Positions 16,287 through 25,620 of a stretch of DNA of 64,000 bases are shown piece after piece (position 1 is the first letter of the stretch; the number at the start of each line of letters is the position of its first letter). Position numbers and translations under genes: made by a program. Under the pieces are notes generated by a model. It saw only the letters and a list, made by a program, of their open reading frames with translations. It searched no databases and was not told where the DNA came from. Source of the stretch: Streptomyces sp. NA02950 (GTDB taxonomy: Bacteria > Actinomycetota > Actinomycetes > Streptomycetales > Streptomycetaceae); the NCBI RefSeq assembly GCF_013364155.1, contig NZ_CP054916.1, forward strand, positions 3,344,501-3,408,500, written 5' to 3'.

Positions 16287-18233
16287 ATGACGCAAGTCGA
16301 ACGGCAGGCGTGGGACGTGGTCGTGGTCGGCGCCGGGGGCGCCGGGCTGCGGGCCGCGATCGAGGCCCGGGAACAGGGCATGCGCTGCGCCGTCATCTGC
16401 AAGTCGCTCTTCGGCAAGGCCCATACGGTGATGGCCGAGGGCGGTATCGCCGCCAGCATGGGCAATGTCAACGAGGGCGACAACTGGCAGGTGCACTTCC
16501 GGGACACCATGCGCGGCGGCAAGTTCCTCAACCACTGGCGGATGGCCGAGCTGCACGCGCAGGAGGCCCCGGACCGGGTCTGGGAGCTGGAGACCTGGGG
16601 CGCGCTCTTCGACCGCACCCCCGACGGCAGGATCTCCCAGCGGAACTTCGGCGGCCATGAGTACCCCCGGCTCGCCCATGTCGGGGACCGCACCGGACTG
16701 GAACTGATCCGCACCCTCCAGCAGAAGATCGTCTCCCTCCAGCAGGAGGACCAGGCCGAGACCGGGGACTACGAGGCACGGCTGAAGGTCTTCCAGGAGT
16801 GCACGGTCACCCGGATCCTCAAGGACGGTGACCGCGTCCGCGGGGTCTTCGGCTACGAGCGCGAGTCCGGCCGCTTCTTCGCGATCGACGCCCCGGCCGT
16901 GGTGCTGGCCACCGGCGGTATCGGCAAGTCCTTCAAGGTGACCTCCAACTCCTGGGAGTACACCGGGGACGGCCACGCGCTGGCGCTGCTCGCCGGGGCC
17001 CCGCTGATCAACATGGAGTTCGTGCAGTTCCACCCGACCGGTATGGTCTGGCCGCCCTCGGTCAAGGGGATCCTGGTCACCGAGTCGGTGCGCGGGGACG
17101 GCGGGGTGCTGCGCAACAGCGAGGGCAAGCGGTTCATGTTCGACTACATCCCGGACGTCTTCAAGGAGAAGTACGCCCAGTCCGAGGACGAGGGCGACCG
17201 CTGGTACGAGGACCCGGACCACAACCGCCGCCCGCCGGAGCTGCTCCCCCGCGACGAGGTGGCCCGCGCCATCAACGCCGAGGTGAAGGCGGGCCGCGGC
17301 TCCCCGCACGGCGGGGTCTTCCTGGACGTCTCCACCCGGATGCCGGCCGAGGTCATCAAGCGGCGGCTGCCCTCCATGCACCACCAGTTCAAGGAGCTGG
17401 CGGATGTCGACATCACCGCCGAGCCCATGGAGGTCGGCCCCACCTGCCACTACGTGATGGGCGGGGTGGACGTCGACCCGGACACCGCGGCCGCCACCGG
17501 CGTCCCCGGGCTGTTCGCCGCGGGCGAGGTCGCGGGCGGGATGCACGGCTCCAACCGGCTGGGCGGCAACTCCCTCTCCGATCTGCTGGTCTTCGGGCGG
17601 CGCGCGGGGCTCCACGCCGCCCAGTACGCACAGCGGAGCGCTGAATCGGGCAGCCACCCGGCGCCGGACGAGGCACAGCTGGACCTCGCGGCGGCCGAGG
17701 CGCTGCGCCCGTTCAGCGCCGAGGGCGGTGACGCACCCGGCTCCGCCGGCCCGGCCGAGAACCCGTACACCCTCCACCAGGAGCTCCAGCAGACGATGAA
17801 CGACCTGGTGGGGATCATCCGGAAGGCCGGGGAGATGGAGGAGGCGCTGCGCCGGCTGGCCGGTCTGCGGGTGCGGGCGCGGCGCGCGGGCGTGGAGGGC
17901 CACCGGCAGTTCAACCCCGGCTGGCACCTGGCGATCGATCTGCGCAACATGCTGCTGGTCAGCGAGTGTGTGGCCCGGGCCGCTCTGGAGCGGACCGAGA
18001 GCCGCGGCGGCCACACCCGGGACGACTGTCCGCGGATGGACCGCGAATGGCGGCGCGCCACTCTGGTGTGCCGGCTCTCCGACCCCTCCGGCGGTCTGGC
18101 CGCGCCGGACGCGGGCCATGGGCAGATCCGGCTGGAGCGGCGCGAGATGCCGCCGATCCGCCCCGATCTGCTCGGCCTGTTCGAGAAGGACGAGCTGGTG
18201 AAGTACCTGACCGACGAGGAGCTGACCCAGTGA
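16287..18233 (+). CDS. sdhA: Succinate dehydrogenase/fumarate reductase flavoprotein subunit
   Basis: Catalytic FAD subunit oxidising succinate to fumarate, 648 residues. The Rossmann motif VVVVGAGGAGLRAAIEA is near the N-terminus, followed by HTVMAEGGIAASMG, which contains the histidine expected to hold FAD covalently. Further flavoprotein motifs are EFVQFHPTG and the active-site region GGMHGSNRLGGNSLSDLLVFG. The C-terminal helical domain contains HRQFNPGWHLAIDLRNML. It is preceded by a GAGAGG ribosome-binding site, and its stop overlaps the GTG start of sdhB by 4 bp, so the anchor, flavoprotein and iron-sulfur genes form one operon. Confidence 0.96.
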   Translation: MTQVERQAWDVVVVGAGGAGLRAAIEAREQGMRCAVICKSLFGKAHTVMAEGGIAASMGNVNEGDNWQVHFRDTMRGGKFLNHWRMAELHAQEAPDRVWELETWGALFDRTPDGRISQRNFGGHEYPRLAHVGDRTGLELIRTLQQKIVSLQQEDQAETGDYEARLKVFQECTVTRILKDGDRVRGVFGYERESGRFFAIDAPAVVLATGGIGKSFKVTSNSWEYTGDGHALALLAGAPLINMEFVQFHPTGMVWPPSVKGILVTESVRGDGGVLRNSEGKRFMFDYIPDVFKEKYAQSEDEGDRWYEDPDHNRRPPELLPRDEVARAINAEVKAGRGSPHGGVFLDVSTRMPAEVIKRRLPSMHHQFKELADVDITAEPMEVGPTCHYVMGGVDVDPDTAAATGVPGLFAAGEVAGGMHGSNRLGGNSLSDLLVFGRRAGLHAAQYAQRSAESGSHPAPDEAQLDLAAAEALRPFSAEGGDAPGSAGPAENPYTLHQELQQTMNDLVGIIRKAGEMEEALRRLAGLRVRARRAGVEGHRQFNPGWHLAIDLRNMLLVSECVARAALERTESRGGHTRDDCPRMDREWRRATLVCRLSDPSGGLAAPDAGHGQIRLERREMPPIRPDLLGLFEKDELVKYLTDEELTQ

Positions 18234-19000
18234 GTGCGTACAAGGCCCACTTCCGGGTGTGGCGGGGCGATGTGGACGGCGGCGGTCTGAAGGACTTCCA
18301 CGTGGAGGTCAATGAGGGCGAGGTCGTTTTGGACATCGTCCACCGGCTCCAGGCGACCCAGGCCCCGGATCTGGCGGTCCGCTGGAACTGCAAGGCGGGC
18401 AAGTGCGGTTCGTGCAGTGCCGAGGTCAACGGCCGTCCCCGGCTGCTGTGCATGACCCGGATGTCGGTTTTCGGCCGCGAGGAGACGATCACCATCACCC
18501 CGCTGCGGGCGTTCCCGGTGGTCCGGGACCTGGTGACGGATGTGTCCTTCAACTACGCCAAGGCCCGGGAGGTGCCGTCCTTCGTCCCGCCCGCGGACCT
18601 CGCACCGGGTGAGTACCGGATGCGCCAGGAGGACGTGGGACGCTCGCAGGAGTTCCGCAAGTGCATCGAGTGCTTCCTGTGCCAGGACACCTGTCATGTG
18701 GTGCGTGACTTCGAGCAGAACAAGGAGGCCTTCGCCGGACCGCGCTTCCTGATGCGCGTGGCCGAACTGGACATGCATCCGCTGGACGCGGCGGCCGACA
18801 CCGGGATCGACCGCAAGCGCGGTGCGCAGGAGGACCACGGTCTGGGCTACTGCAACATCACCAAGTGCTGCACGGAGGTCTGCCCGGAGCAGATCAAGAT
18901 CACCGACAATGCGCTGATCCCGCTCAAGGAGCGGGCGGCGGACCGCAAGTACGACCCGCTGGTCTGGCTGGGCAACAAGATCCGCCGCCGGGAGGGCTAG
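18230..19000 (+). CDS. sdhB: Succinate dehydrogenase iron-sulfur subunit
   Basis: Electron-transfer subunit, 256 residues, with three iron-sulfur clusters: a [2Fe-2S] plant-type site in NCKAGKCGSCSAEV with a downstream LLC, a [4Fe-4S] site CIECFLCQDTC, and a [3Fe-4S] site CNITKCCTEVCPEQI. The GTG start at 18230 overlaps the sdhA stop (GTGA), so translation is coupled. The longer open frame starting at 17966 is antisense-like sequence inside sdhA and is discarded. The operon order anchor-flavoprotein-FeS is that of the actinobacterial Sdh1 class. Confidence 0.96.
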   Translation: MSAYKAHFRVWRGDVDGGGLKDFHVEVNEGEVVLDIVHRLQATQAPDLAVRWNCKAGKCGSCSAEVNGRPRLLCMTRMSVFGREETITITPLRAFPVVRDLVTDVSFNYAKAREVPSFVPPADLAPGEYRMRQEDVGRSQEFRKCIECFLCQDTCHVVRDFEQNKEAFAGPRFLMRVAELDMHPLDAAADTGIDRKRGAQEDHGLGYCNITKCCTEVCPEQIKITDNALIPLKERAADRKYDPLVWLGNKIRRREG

Positions 19001-19010
19001 GCCTTGGCAT

Positions 19011-19048
19011 GACGGCGCGGGCCCGCCGGCCGGTGGGCCCGCGCCGTC
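19011..19048. terminator. Bidirectional terminator between sdhB and the SpoIIE-type regulator gene
   Basis: A perfect 14-bp stem (19011-19024 with 19035-19048) and a 10-nt loop lie between the converging genes, touching the stop codon of the minus-strand gene at 19047. It can serve both directions. Confidence 0.8.
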
Positions 19049-21740
19049 ACCACAGGCTCAGCAGCGCCTCGACCGAGTCCGGTCCGTTGGACCGGCCGTC
19101 GGGGAGGGCCAGTTCGAACCACACGGTCTTGCCGTGCGGCGTGCGGCGGCTGCCCCAGCCGGCGCTGAGCAGCCCCACCAGCTGGAGTCCGCGGCCGCCC
19201 TCGTCGGTGTCCCTCGCGCGCCGCCGCCGGGGCTGGACCAGACCGCCGTCCCAGACCTCGCAGACCAGGGTGCGGTCCAGCAGCAGCCGCAGCCGGATCT
19301 CGCCCTCGCCGTACCGCAGCGCGTTGGTCACCAGCTCGCTGACCAGCAGCTCGGTGGTGTCCACCAGATCGTCCATGTTCCAGGACTCCAACTGCTCCCG
19401 GGCCAGCTCCCGGGCGCGGCCCACCGACTGGGGCGCGCTCGGCAGCTTCCAGTCGCCGACCGACTCCGTCGGCAGCCCCTGCACCCGGGCCATCAGCAGC
19501 GCGATGTCGTCCTCGCCGTGGCGGGTGTCCAGGCTGCTCAGCACGTGGTCGCAGATGTCCTCCAGGGAGCTGTCGGGGACCCGGGTGCCGTCGTGCGAGG
19601 AAAGGGCCGCCCGGAAGTCCTGGAGCCCCTCGTCCAGCGCGTGTTCGCGGGACTCGACGAGGCCGTCGGTGTACAGGGCCAGCAGGGCGCCGTCGGGCAG
19701 TTCGACCTCGATCTCCTCGAACGGCTCACCGCCCACCCCGAGCGGCATCCCCGGCGGCACCTCCATCAGCAGGGCGTCCTCGCCGGGTTCGACGAGGACG
19801 GGGGGCAGATGCCCGGCGTTGGCGAAGGTGCAGCGGCGGGTGACGGGGTCATAGACCGCGTAGACACAGGTGGCGAGGTAGACCTCGGACAGGTCGGAGG
19901 AGTCCTCGGCGCCGGAGCGGGTGCGTGACCCGGAGCGGGCGGGGGTGTGCGAACCGCTGGGCGCGCCCAGCCCGCGGGCGATCTCGTCGAGTGCGGAGAG
20001 CACCTCGGCGGGCTCCAGGTCCAGCAGGGCCAGGGTGCGTACGGCGGTGCGCAGTTCGCCCATCGCGACCGCGGCGCGCAGCCCCCGCCCCATCACATCG
20101 CCGACGACCAGCGCGGTGCGGTGCCCGGGCAGCTCGATGACGTCGAACCAGTCGCCGCCCACCTCGGTCGCCGCGTTCCCCGGCAGATAGCGGCAGGCGA
20201 TGTCGAGTCCGGCGGCCTCGGGGTCACCGGGCGGCAGCAGGCTGCGCTGGAGTATCAGCGCCCGTTCGTGCTCTCTGCGGTAGAGGCGGGCGTTATCGAT
20301 GCTGACGGCCGCGCGGGCGGCCAGCTCGACGGCGAGGGCGCGGTCCCGCTCGCCGAAGGGCTCGCTGCCCTTGGTGCGGGAGAACTGGGCCAGTCCCACC
20401 ACGGTGTCGCGCGCCACCATCGGCACCACCAGCGTGGACTGCAGCATGGCGCCGAGCTCCGGGCCCTCGCCGCTGTCCCGGCCGGGGACGACCTTGACCT
20501 GGGCGGTGCGCAGCGCCCCGGCGCACAGGGAGTGGAAGGGGTAGCGGTGGACCTCGCCGACCTGGATGGGCTTGGGCAGTCCGCCGTCGGCGTCGACGCG
20601 GCAGATGTCGCCGAAGGCGACCGGGCCGTCGGAGACCGCGGAGGCGAATGCCACGCGGCGGAGTTCGGCACTGCCGTCGGCCAGCCCCGGCGGGGCCTCG
20701 TCGCCGGACAGCAGCCCCTGGTAGAGGTCGACGGAGGCCAGGTCGCAGAACTGCGGTACGGCCACGTCCAGCAGCTCGCGGGCGGTGGTCTCCAGGTCCA
20801 GCGAGGTGCCTATTCGGGCACCCGCCTCGTTGAGCAGCGCCAGATTGCGCCGTACGCCCGCGGCCTCCTGTTCGGCGCGGCGGCGGCGGGTGACGTCGGT
20901 GGCGAGCCCGGCCACGCCAATGGGGCGGCCGGAGCTGCTGTGCAGCCGGTACAGCGACACCGACCAGCGGCGGCGGTCCGGGTTGCCGGGCACGGTGCCC
21001 ACGATCGGCATGTCGGTCAGCGACTTGCCGGTGTCCAGGACCTGGCGCAGGGCGGCGGCGAGCCGCTCTGCCTCGGCGCGCGGCAGCAGATCGTGCGCGG
21101 TGGCGCCGCGGTAGGCCTCGGCCGGGCGACCGAAAACCTTCGCGAAGCGCTCATTGACCCGAAGCATGCGGAGATCGGTACCGAAGAGAAAGAAACCGAG
21201 CGGAGATTGACCGAAAACGGCCTGTGACGCGGCAAGGTCGGTTTCGAGGCCGCGGAGCGCGCTCACATCGACGGCGATACACAGCGCCGAGCGCTCACCG
21301 TCCCCGTCCTGAGCGGGCATCACATAGACCTCGGCCACCCCGTGGCCGTGCGGTGCGTCGGGGTTGCGGTAGGGGACCAGTCCGGTCCACTCGCGGCCGT
21401 CCAGGATGTCGGCGACCTTGCGGTGGCCGGTGTCGCGCAGTTCGGAGGGAACGAACGCCTCGACCGGGTCCCGGCCGATGGCCTGCCGGGCCGTCAACCC
21501 CAGGAGCTCCGCGGCCCGTTCGCTCCACTGGGTGATCCGTCCGTCGGCGCCCAGCGCGAAGGAGGCGACACGGATGTAGTCATAGATGGATCCAGGGGGA
21601 CTGCTCTGCCACATCGCGGACATCGACGACATATGCGTTACCGGCGACACCTGTGTCTCGGGCGACACTTCCGACACCGGCGACAGCTGCGAACCAACCG
21701 ACTCCTCGGGCATCTCAGCCCCCGCTGGCTTCTCGCTCAT
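19047..21740 (-). CDS. PAS-PAS-GAF-SpoIIE phosphatase-HATPase regulatory protein
   Basis: Cytosolic multidomain signalling protein, 897 residues. Two PAS domains (about 45-160 and 165-280), a GAF domain (about 290-490), a SpoIIE/RsbU-type PP2C phosphatase (about 510-750; GDWFDVIELP, VVGDVMGRGLRAAVAMG, ANAGHLPPVLV, LYTDGLVESR) and a C-terminal RsbW-like kinase/ATPase domain (about 770-890; SELVTNALRYG and DEGGRGLQLVGLL). Such proteins can both phosphorylate and dephosphorylate anti-anti-sigma factors and so steer alternative sigma factors. No membrane segment is seen. The ATG at 21738-21740 has GGAGGGG upstream. A second, stand-alone HATPase gene lies just upstream on the same strand. Confidence 0.92.
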   Translation of the reverse strand: MSEKPAGAEMPEESVGSQLSPVSEVSPETQVSPVTHMSSMSAMWQSSPPGSIYDYIRVASFALGADGRITQWSERAAELLGLTARQAIGRDPVEAFVPSELRDTGHRKVADILDGREWTGLVPYRNPDAPHGHGVAEVYVMPAQDGDGERSALCIAVDVSALRGLETDLAASQAVFGQSPLGFFLFGTDLRMLRVNERFAKVFGRPAEAYRGATAHDLLPRAEAERLAAALRQVLDTGKSLTDMPIVGTVPGNPDRRRWSVSLYRLHSSSGRPIGVAGLATDVTRRRRAEQEAAGVRRNLALLNEAGARIGTSLDLETTARELLDVAVPQFCDLASVDLYQGLLSGDEAPPGLADGSAELRRVAFASAVSDGPVAFGDICRVDADGGLPKPIQVGEVHRYPFHSLCAGALRTAQVKVVPGRDSGEGPELGAMLQSTLVVPMVARDTVVGLAQFSRTKGSEPFGERDRALAVELAARAAVSIDNARLYRREHERALILQRSLLPPGDPEAAGLDIACRYLPGNAATEVGGDWFDVIELPGHRTALVVGDVMGRGLRAAVAMGELRTAVRTLALLDLEPAEVLSALDEIARGLGAPSGSHTPARSGSRTRSGAEDSSDLSEVYLATCVYAVYDPVTRRCTFANAGHLPPVLVEPGEDALLMEVPPGMPLGVGGEPFEEIEVELPDGALLALYTDGLVESREHALDEGLQDFRAALSSHDGTRVPDSSLEDICDHVLSSLDTRHGEDDIALLMARVQGLPTESVGDWKLPSAPQSVGRARELAREQLESWNMDDLVDTTELLVSELVTNALRYGEGEIRLRLLLDRTLVCEVWDGGLVQPRRRRARDTDEGGRGLQLVGLLSAGWGSRRTPHGKTVWFELALPDGRSNGPDSVEALLSLW

Positions 21741-21909
21741 GCGCCCGTCCCCTCCGGCTCAGGTGCTCCGACCGGCTACAGATAGCCGAGTATCCAGCAC
21801 CTCGGCCATCCGGAGTACGGTCTTCACGATCACAGCACTATCTCAGCCCGCAATCAGTTTCCGTCCCGGCTTTTGGTTAAGCGCTCAAGATCAGCGCTCC
21901 CCCTCACTC

Positions 21910-22344
21910 CTAACCGGGCAGAGCCAACTCGAACCACACCGTTTTTCCCGCGTGCCTGCGCCGGGTCCCCCAGCGCCGCGCCGTCCGGGCCACCAACTCC
22001 AGGCCACGGCCGCCTTCGTCCTCGGCTGAGGCGGTCCGCGCCCGCGGCGGATCGGCCAACGGATCCGACACTTCGACCATCAGTACGGATTCGGGCGTCG
22101 TATTTTCGCGGTGGGCGTACATACGCAGACCGATCGGACCGCTTGCGTACCGCAGCGAATTGGTGACCAGTTCGCTCACCAGGAGCACCGTGACATCGCT
22201 CATGGCGGACAGCCCCCACTCCTCCAGCACGGCCTGAACCCGGCAGCGGGCGGCACGCACCGCCCCCGGCTCGGCGGGGAAGACCCACTCGGCGAAGCCG
22301 GGCGCCGACCCGGCCCACCCTGTGCTGTCACTCACGCCGATCAC
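21910..22344 (-). CDS. Stand-alone RsbW-like ATP-binding (anti-sigma factor kinase-type) protein
   Basis: Small HATPase_c protein, 144 residues, of the abundant Streptomyces RsbW-like family. The N-box is SELVTNSLRYASGPIGLRM and the G-box region is DEGGRGLELVARTARRWG. It ends GKTVWFELALPG, almost the same as the C-terminus of the multidomain regulator encoded 170 bp downstream. Such proteins bind sigma factors or phosphorylate anti-anti-sigma partners. No sigma factor or STAS-domain partner gene lies nearby, so the partner is unknown. An alternative start would be the downstream ATG of the same frame (MSDVTVLLVSEL), but that would remove part of the fold. Confidence 0.9.
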   Translation of the reverse strand: MIGVSDSTGWAGSAPGFAEWVFPAEPGAVRAARCRVQAVLEEWGLSAMSDVTVLLVSELVTNSLRYASGPIGLRMYAHRENTTPESVLMVEVSDPLADPPRARTASAEDEGGRGLELVARTARRWGTRRRHAGKTVWFELALPG

Positions 22345-22442
22345 TTCCCAGCCCCGGTGCAGCCTCCGCCGGAATGTATGGATTCAGGGAGGTTAATCAG
22401 CACATACCCGATATCCGGGGTGCCGTATCGTCCGGACGGGCC

Positions 22443-22862
22443 TCAGCGGGTGCGCGGAGGGGTGTGCTCGGCGGCGCGCAACAGGCGGACGGCCTGCGCC
22501 ACCGCGGGACGGTCCTGGTCCAGCCAGTCGACCTCGTCCACCCGGTCGGGGGTGAGCCAGCGCAGCTCGTCGTGGTCCTGGAGCGGGCGGGGTTCACCGG
22601 AGCGCAGCCGCGCGGTCCACACCCGCAGCACATAACCCGGCTTCAGCGGCCATTCACCGGTCAGCGGCTCCAGCGGCTCGACCTCGACGCCGAGCTCCTC
22701 CCGCAGCTCACGGACCAGGGCCTGCGGCAGGGTCTCCCCGGGCTCGACCTTGCCGCCCGGAAGCTCCCAGCGGCCCGCGAGCTCCGGCGGGGCGCTGCGC
22801 CGGGCGGCCAGCAGCCGTCCCCGGTCGAACACCGCTCCTCCCACGACAACGCGCACACTCAT
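22443..22862 (-). CDS. MutT/Nudix hydrolase
   Basis: Nucleoside-diphosphate-linked substrate hydrolase, 139 residues, with a textbook Nudix box ([17 protein letters not shown] followed by LREELGV). Closest in style to MutT-type 8-oxo-dGTPases (short, [13 protein letters not shown]), but the substrate cannot be fixed from sequence. I chose the ATG at 22860-22862, giving [15 protein letters not shown]. The frame is open further upstream only as Arg-rich sequence that runs into the MITE-like element at 22876-23002. Confidence 0.9.
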   Translation of the reverse strand: MSVRVVVGGAVFDRGRLLAARRSAPPELAGRWELPGGKVEPGETLPQALVRELREELGVEVEPLEPLTGEWPLKPGYVLRVWTARLRSGEPRPLQDHDELRWLTPDRVDEVDWLDQDRPAVAQAVRLLRAAEHTPPRTR

Positions 22863-22875
22863 GCGGCGAACCCTA

Positions 22876-23002
22876 GGCCCTGTCCGGCGGTGGATCTTGT
22901 CGGGCCCGCAACGCCTGGCACCGCGCTCCCGGCTACCGCTGGGAGGTGCCCCCCGCACCGGACGCCGCGGGCTGATCCTCGAAGATCCACCGGACAGGAC
23001 CC
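22876..23002. repeat. Palindromic MITE-like element
   Basis: About 127 bp with near-perfect terminal inverted repeats. The left arm 22876-22898 (GGCCCTGTCCGG, then TGGATCTT with a 3-bp insertion) pairs with the right arm 22982-23002. The interior carries a second hairpin (CTCCCGG...CTGGGAGGTG). There is no coding capacity. The structure suggests a non-autonomous mobile element or a remnant of one, lying in the gap between two minus-strand genes. Confidence 0.6.
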
Positions 23003-23040
23003 AGGGGATTCGGGGAGTCGGGGAGGGGGAGTGGGGCGGG

Positions 23041-23226
23041 CTACTGGGCCTGCCGGGAAGCGGCTGTGCGCTCCACGACGTAGCGGTGCTCCGGCCCCTG
23101 GGCGTCGAGCCGGTCGGCCACCTCCTGGGCCTCCGACCGCGTGGCGTACCGGCCGACGCGGTAGCGGTTGCCGTTGTCGTCCTGGCGGATCACGAGCCAT
23201 GGCAGTACGGCGTTGCCGTCACTCAT
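23041..23226 (-). CDS. SPOR-domain-like mini-protein
   Basis: 61 residues. The sequence [20 protein letters not shown], then [14 protein letters not shown], resembles a single SPOR-type repeat (the beta-alpha fold that reads Y.V.VG.Y.....A......L). It has no signal peptide or membrane segment, so it would act in the cytosol, unlike classical peptidoglycan-binding SPOR proteins. Small proteins of this kind are frequent in Streptomyces and have no assigned role. A ribosome-binding GGGGGCGGGGAG lies just before the ATG. Confidence 0.75.
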   Translation of the reverse strand: MSDGNAVLPWLVIRQDDNGNRYRVGRYATRSEAQEVADRLDAQGPEHRYVVERTAASRQAQ

Positions 23227-23387
23227 CTCCCCGCCCCCTCCGTCACGGGGTCCCGCGGCGACGTCAGCCGCCGCGGGACCGTCAAGGAATTCCCGGTCCG
23301 CATATGCCCGAGCCTACGCCCAACCTTCACTCAGCGGATACGTGTTCTCACGTGGAGGCATGCATCCGGCCATGCGCCCGGGTGCGC

Positions 23388-25100
23388 TCAGACGCGGACC
23401 GGCGTCTTCTCCCGGTCCTCGTCCTTGTCGCCGCCCTTGTCATCGCCCTTGTCATCGCGCTTGTCATCGCCCTTGTCATCGTGCTCGTGGGACTCCCCGG
23501 CAGCGGCGGCGAACAGCTCCCGCTCCGTCTCCACCAGCGTCGGATTGCGCCATGCGCTGCGGACGCCCCAGACGTAGAAGGCCAGTCCGATCAGGGCGAC
23601 GACCAGGATGTCCCAGCCCTCGGGCAGATAGCCGCGGCCACCGAAGTCCTTGCCGCCGGCCCATGAGACGGCCGCCATGACCAGCAGGTACGCCACCATC
23701 CAGGCGCCGGCCGCCAGATGCGGGCGCAGCTCGGCCCACGGCTTGCGCAGCTCGTACCAGGCCCAGACCGGCAGTCCGATCGCCATGATGAAGATCACCT
23801 TGCCGGTGAGCGGCCAGCGGGCCCAATAGAGCACCAGCGAGCCGAAGACCATCGCGATCGGGGCGATGACCGGCATCGCCCGCAGCTTGACCGGACGCGG
23901 CAGGTCCGGGGAGAGACGGCGGAGCGACATCACGGCGACCGGGCCGGTGATGTAGGAGATCACGGTGGCGACGGAGACGATCTCGGCCAGCGAGCCCCAG
24001 CCGCGGAAGACGGCGAGGAAGGCGAAGGCGATCCCCAGGTTGAGCAGCAGCGCCGGCCGCGGGATACCGGTCTTGGCGTCGACCTTGCCGAAGATCCCCG
24101 GCAGATGGCCGTTCTCCTGGACACCCTGGATCATCCGGGAGGTGGTGGCCGCGTAGATCATGCCGGTGCCGGACGGGGAGACGAAGGCGTCGGCGTAGAG
24201 CAGCAGCGCCAGCCAGTTCAGACCCCAGGCGAGGGAGAGATCGGCGAGCGGGGAGTTGTACGACAGGCCCGACCAGCCGCCGTCCGCCAGGTCGGCCGCC
24301 GGGACGGCGGTCAGGAAGGCGATCTGGAGGGCGACGTAGATCACCAGGGCGATCAGGATGGAGCTGATGACGGCCTTGGGGAGCGACTTGCCGGGGTTGC
24401 GCGCCTCGCCCGCCATGTTCAGCGGGGACTGGAAGCCGTTGTAGGCCCAGACGATGCCGGAGACGGCGACCGCGGTGAACACCGAGCTCCAGCCGTTGGG
24501 GGTGAAACCGCCGTTGCCGGTGACGTTGCCGGTGTCGAAGTGCGACAGCAGCAGGGCGCCCGCGGTCAGGGCCGGGACGACCAGCTTGAAGACGGTGATC
24601 GCGGTGTTGGTCTTCGCGAAGAGCGTGATCGCGAACCAGTTCAGGAAGAAGTAGAAGACCAGCAGCACGGACGCGAGGGCGACACCGCTGCCGGTCAGCT
24701 CCTTGCCGTCGTACAGCGCCTTGGCCCAGCCGAAGTCCCAGGAGCTCATGTACTGGACCGAGGCGGTGGCCTCACCGGGGATCACGGAGACGATCGCGAT
24801 CCAGTTGGCCCAGGCGGCCAGATATCCGGCGAGCGAACCGTGCGAGTACTGGCCGTAGCGGACCATGCCGCCGGCCTTGGGGAACATCGAGCCGAGCTCG
24901 GAATAGGTCAGGGCGATGGTCAGCGCCACGGCGGCGCCGATCACCCAGGCCAGGATAGCGGCGGGACCGGCGAGCGCCGCGGCCCGCTCGGCGCCGAACA
25001 GCCACCCGGAGCCAATAATGGAACCGAGACCCACCGCGGTCAGGGCCACCGTACCCAGCGACCTTTTGTAATGCGTGTGGGCTCCTTGTTCAGTGCTCAA
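23388..25100 (-). CDS. Amino acid permease of the APC superfamily
   Basis: Cytoplasmic-membrane amino acid transporter, 570 residues, with about twelve membrane segments. The first contains the APC hallmark VGLGSIIGSGWLFG. The C-terminal 35 residues are cytoplasmic and made of repeated DDKG/DDKR units (EHDDKGDDKRDDKGDDK), an unusual charged tail. I prefer the TTG at 25098-25100 (reading LSTEQGAHTHYKR), since AGGAG lies 10 bases before it. The ATG at 25127 is the alternative and adds nine residues. Substrate is not evident. The gene is followed on the left by the SPOR-like gene, also on the minus strand, after 161 bp. Confidence 0.88.
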   Translation of the reverse strand: MSTEQGAHTHYKRSLGTVALTAVGLGSIIGSGWLFGAERAAALAGPAAILAWVIGAAVALTIALTYSELGSMFPKAGGMVRYGQYSHGSLAGYLAAWANWIAIVSVIPGEATASVQYMSSWDFGWAKALYDGKELTGSGVALASVLLVFYFFLNWFAITLFAKTNTAITVFKLVVPALTAGALLLSHFDTGNVTGNGGFTPNGWSSVFTAVAVSGIVWAYNGFQSPLNMAGEARNPGKSLPKAVISSILIALVIYVALQIAFLTAVPAADLADGGWSGLSYNSPLADLSLAWGLNWLALLLYADAFVSPSGTGMIYAATTSRMIQGVQENGHLPGIFGKVDAKTGIPRPALLLNLGIAFAFLAVFRGWGSLAEIVSVATVISYITGPVAVMSLRRLSPDLPRPVKLRAMPVIAPIAMVFGSLVLYWARWPLTGKVIFIMAIGLPVWAWYELRKPWAELRPHLAAGAWMVAYLLVMAAVSWAGGKDFGGRGYLPEGWDILVVALIGLAFYVWGVRSAWRNPTLVETERELFAAAAGESHEHDDKGDDKRDDKGDDKGGDKDEDREKTPVRV

Positions 25101-25620
25101 CGCCCTGACGCTCCTTTCGACCCCCATACCTGTACCTCATGCAAACGGGCGTCATCGTACAAGCGAATTGAAGGGGCACCGCACGGGTTTGAGCTGATCT
25201 TGAGCTCCGGGCCGCTCATGTGATGTGCGCAACACATCGTCGCAGGTCAACGGCTGGTAAAGCCCGTGGGAAGCAGAGGGAAGCGTCACTGAACGGCCCC
25301 TTCGCAAAATCTCCACGGATCGCTCTCGGAAACTCTTTGACCCCCGGGCGGTCCTGTATAACCCGCAAAGGAAACGAGGGCTCTTGATGAATGTTCGTGC
25401 CCAGCCATCTCAAATGAACCGCGATGGTTGAGTGACGCGAGTTGAGTCCGATGTGCCGGGCTGTGAGCCACAATCGTGCGGCTCAAATCTACCTCAAATT
25501 CAGTTGAGCTCACATCGAGCTCAAAGCTGCCTGCGATAAACCGAGTTGGACTCGGAGGGAGACCGGTGGGACGGCACCGCTCAACTCGGCGGCGGCCGCG
25601 GTCACTTCATGGGCGGGTGG
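25101..25620. other. Long AT-richer intergenic region upstream of the permease gene
   Basis: About 520 bp between the GntR gene and the permease. GC is visibly lower than in the flanking genes and TTGAG/GAGCTC words recur (for example around 25190, 25435, 25485 and 25504). Minus-strand open frames here (25216-25473 and 25286-25513) use many A/T third positions and rare codons, so I do not call them genes. The region probably holds the permease promoter and operator sites, including the inverted repeat listed separately. Confidence 0.5.
25504..25524. promoter_or_regulatory. Inverted repeat, candidate operator
   Basis: TTGAGCTC (25504-25511) and GAGCTCAA (25517-25524) are perfect 8-bp arms around a 5-bp spacer, 404 bp upstream of the permease start and 97 bp after the GntR stop. 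The geometry fits a dimeric regulator. The binding protein is unknown. Confidence 0.45.

Noticed and set aside
22443..22862. Nudix gene extended upstream to 22958
   Set aside because: The extra 32 residues are Arg/Gly/Pro-rich and come from the MITE-like repeat. The family start is the ATG at 22862.
25286..25513. 75-codon minus-strand frame in the permease upstream region
   Set aside because: Third codon positions are often A or T and rare codons abound, unlike any real gene here. It starts inside a palindrome and matches no family I know.
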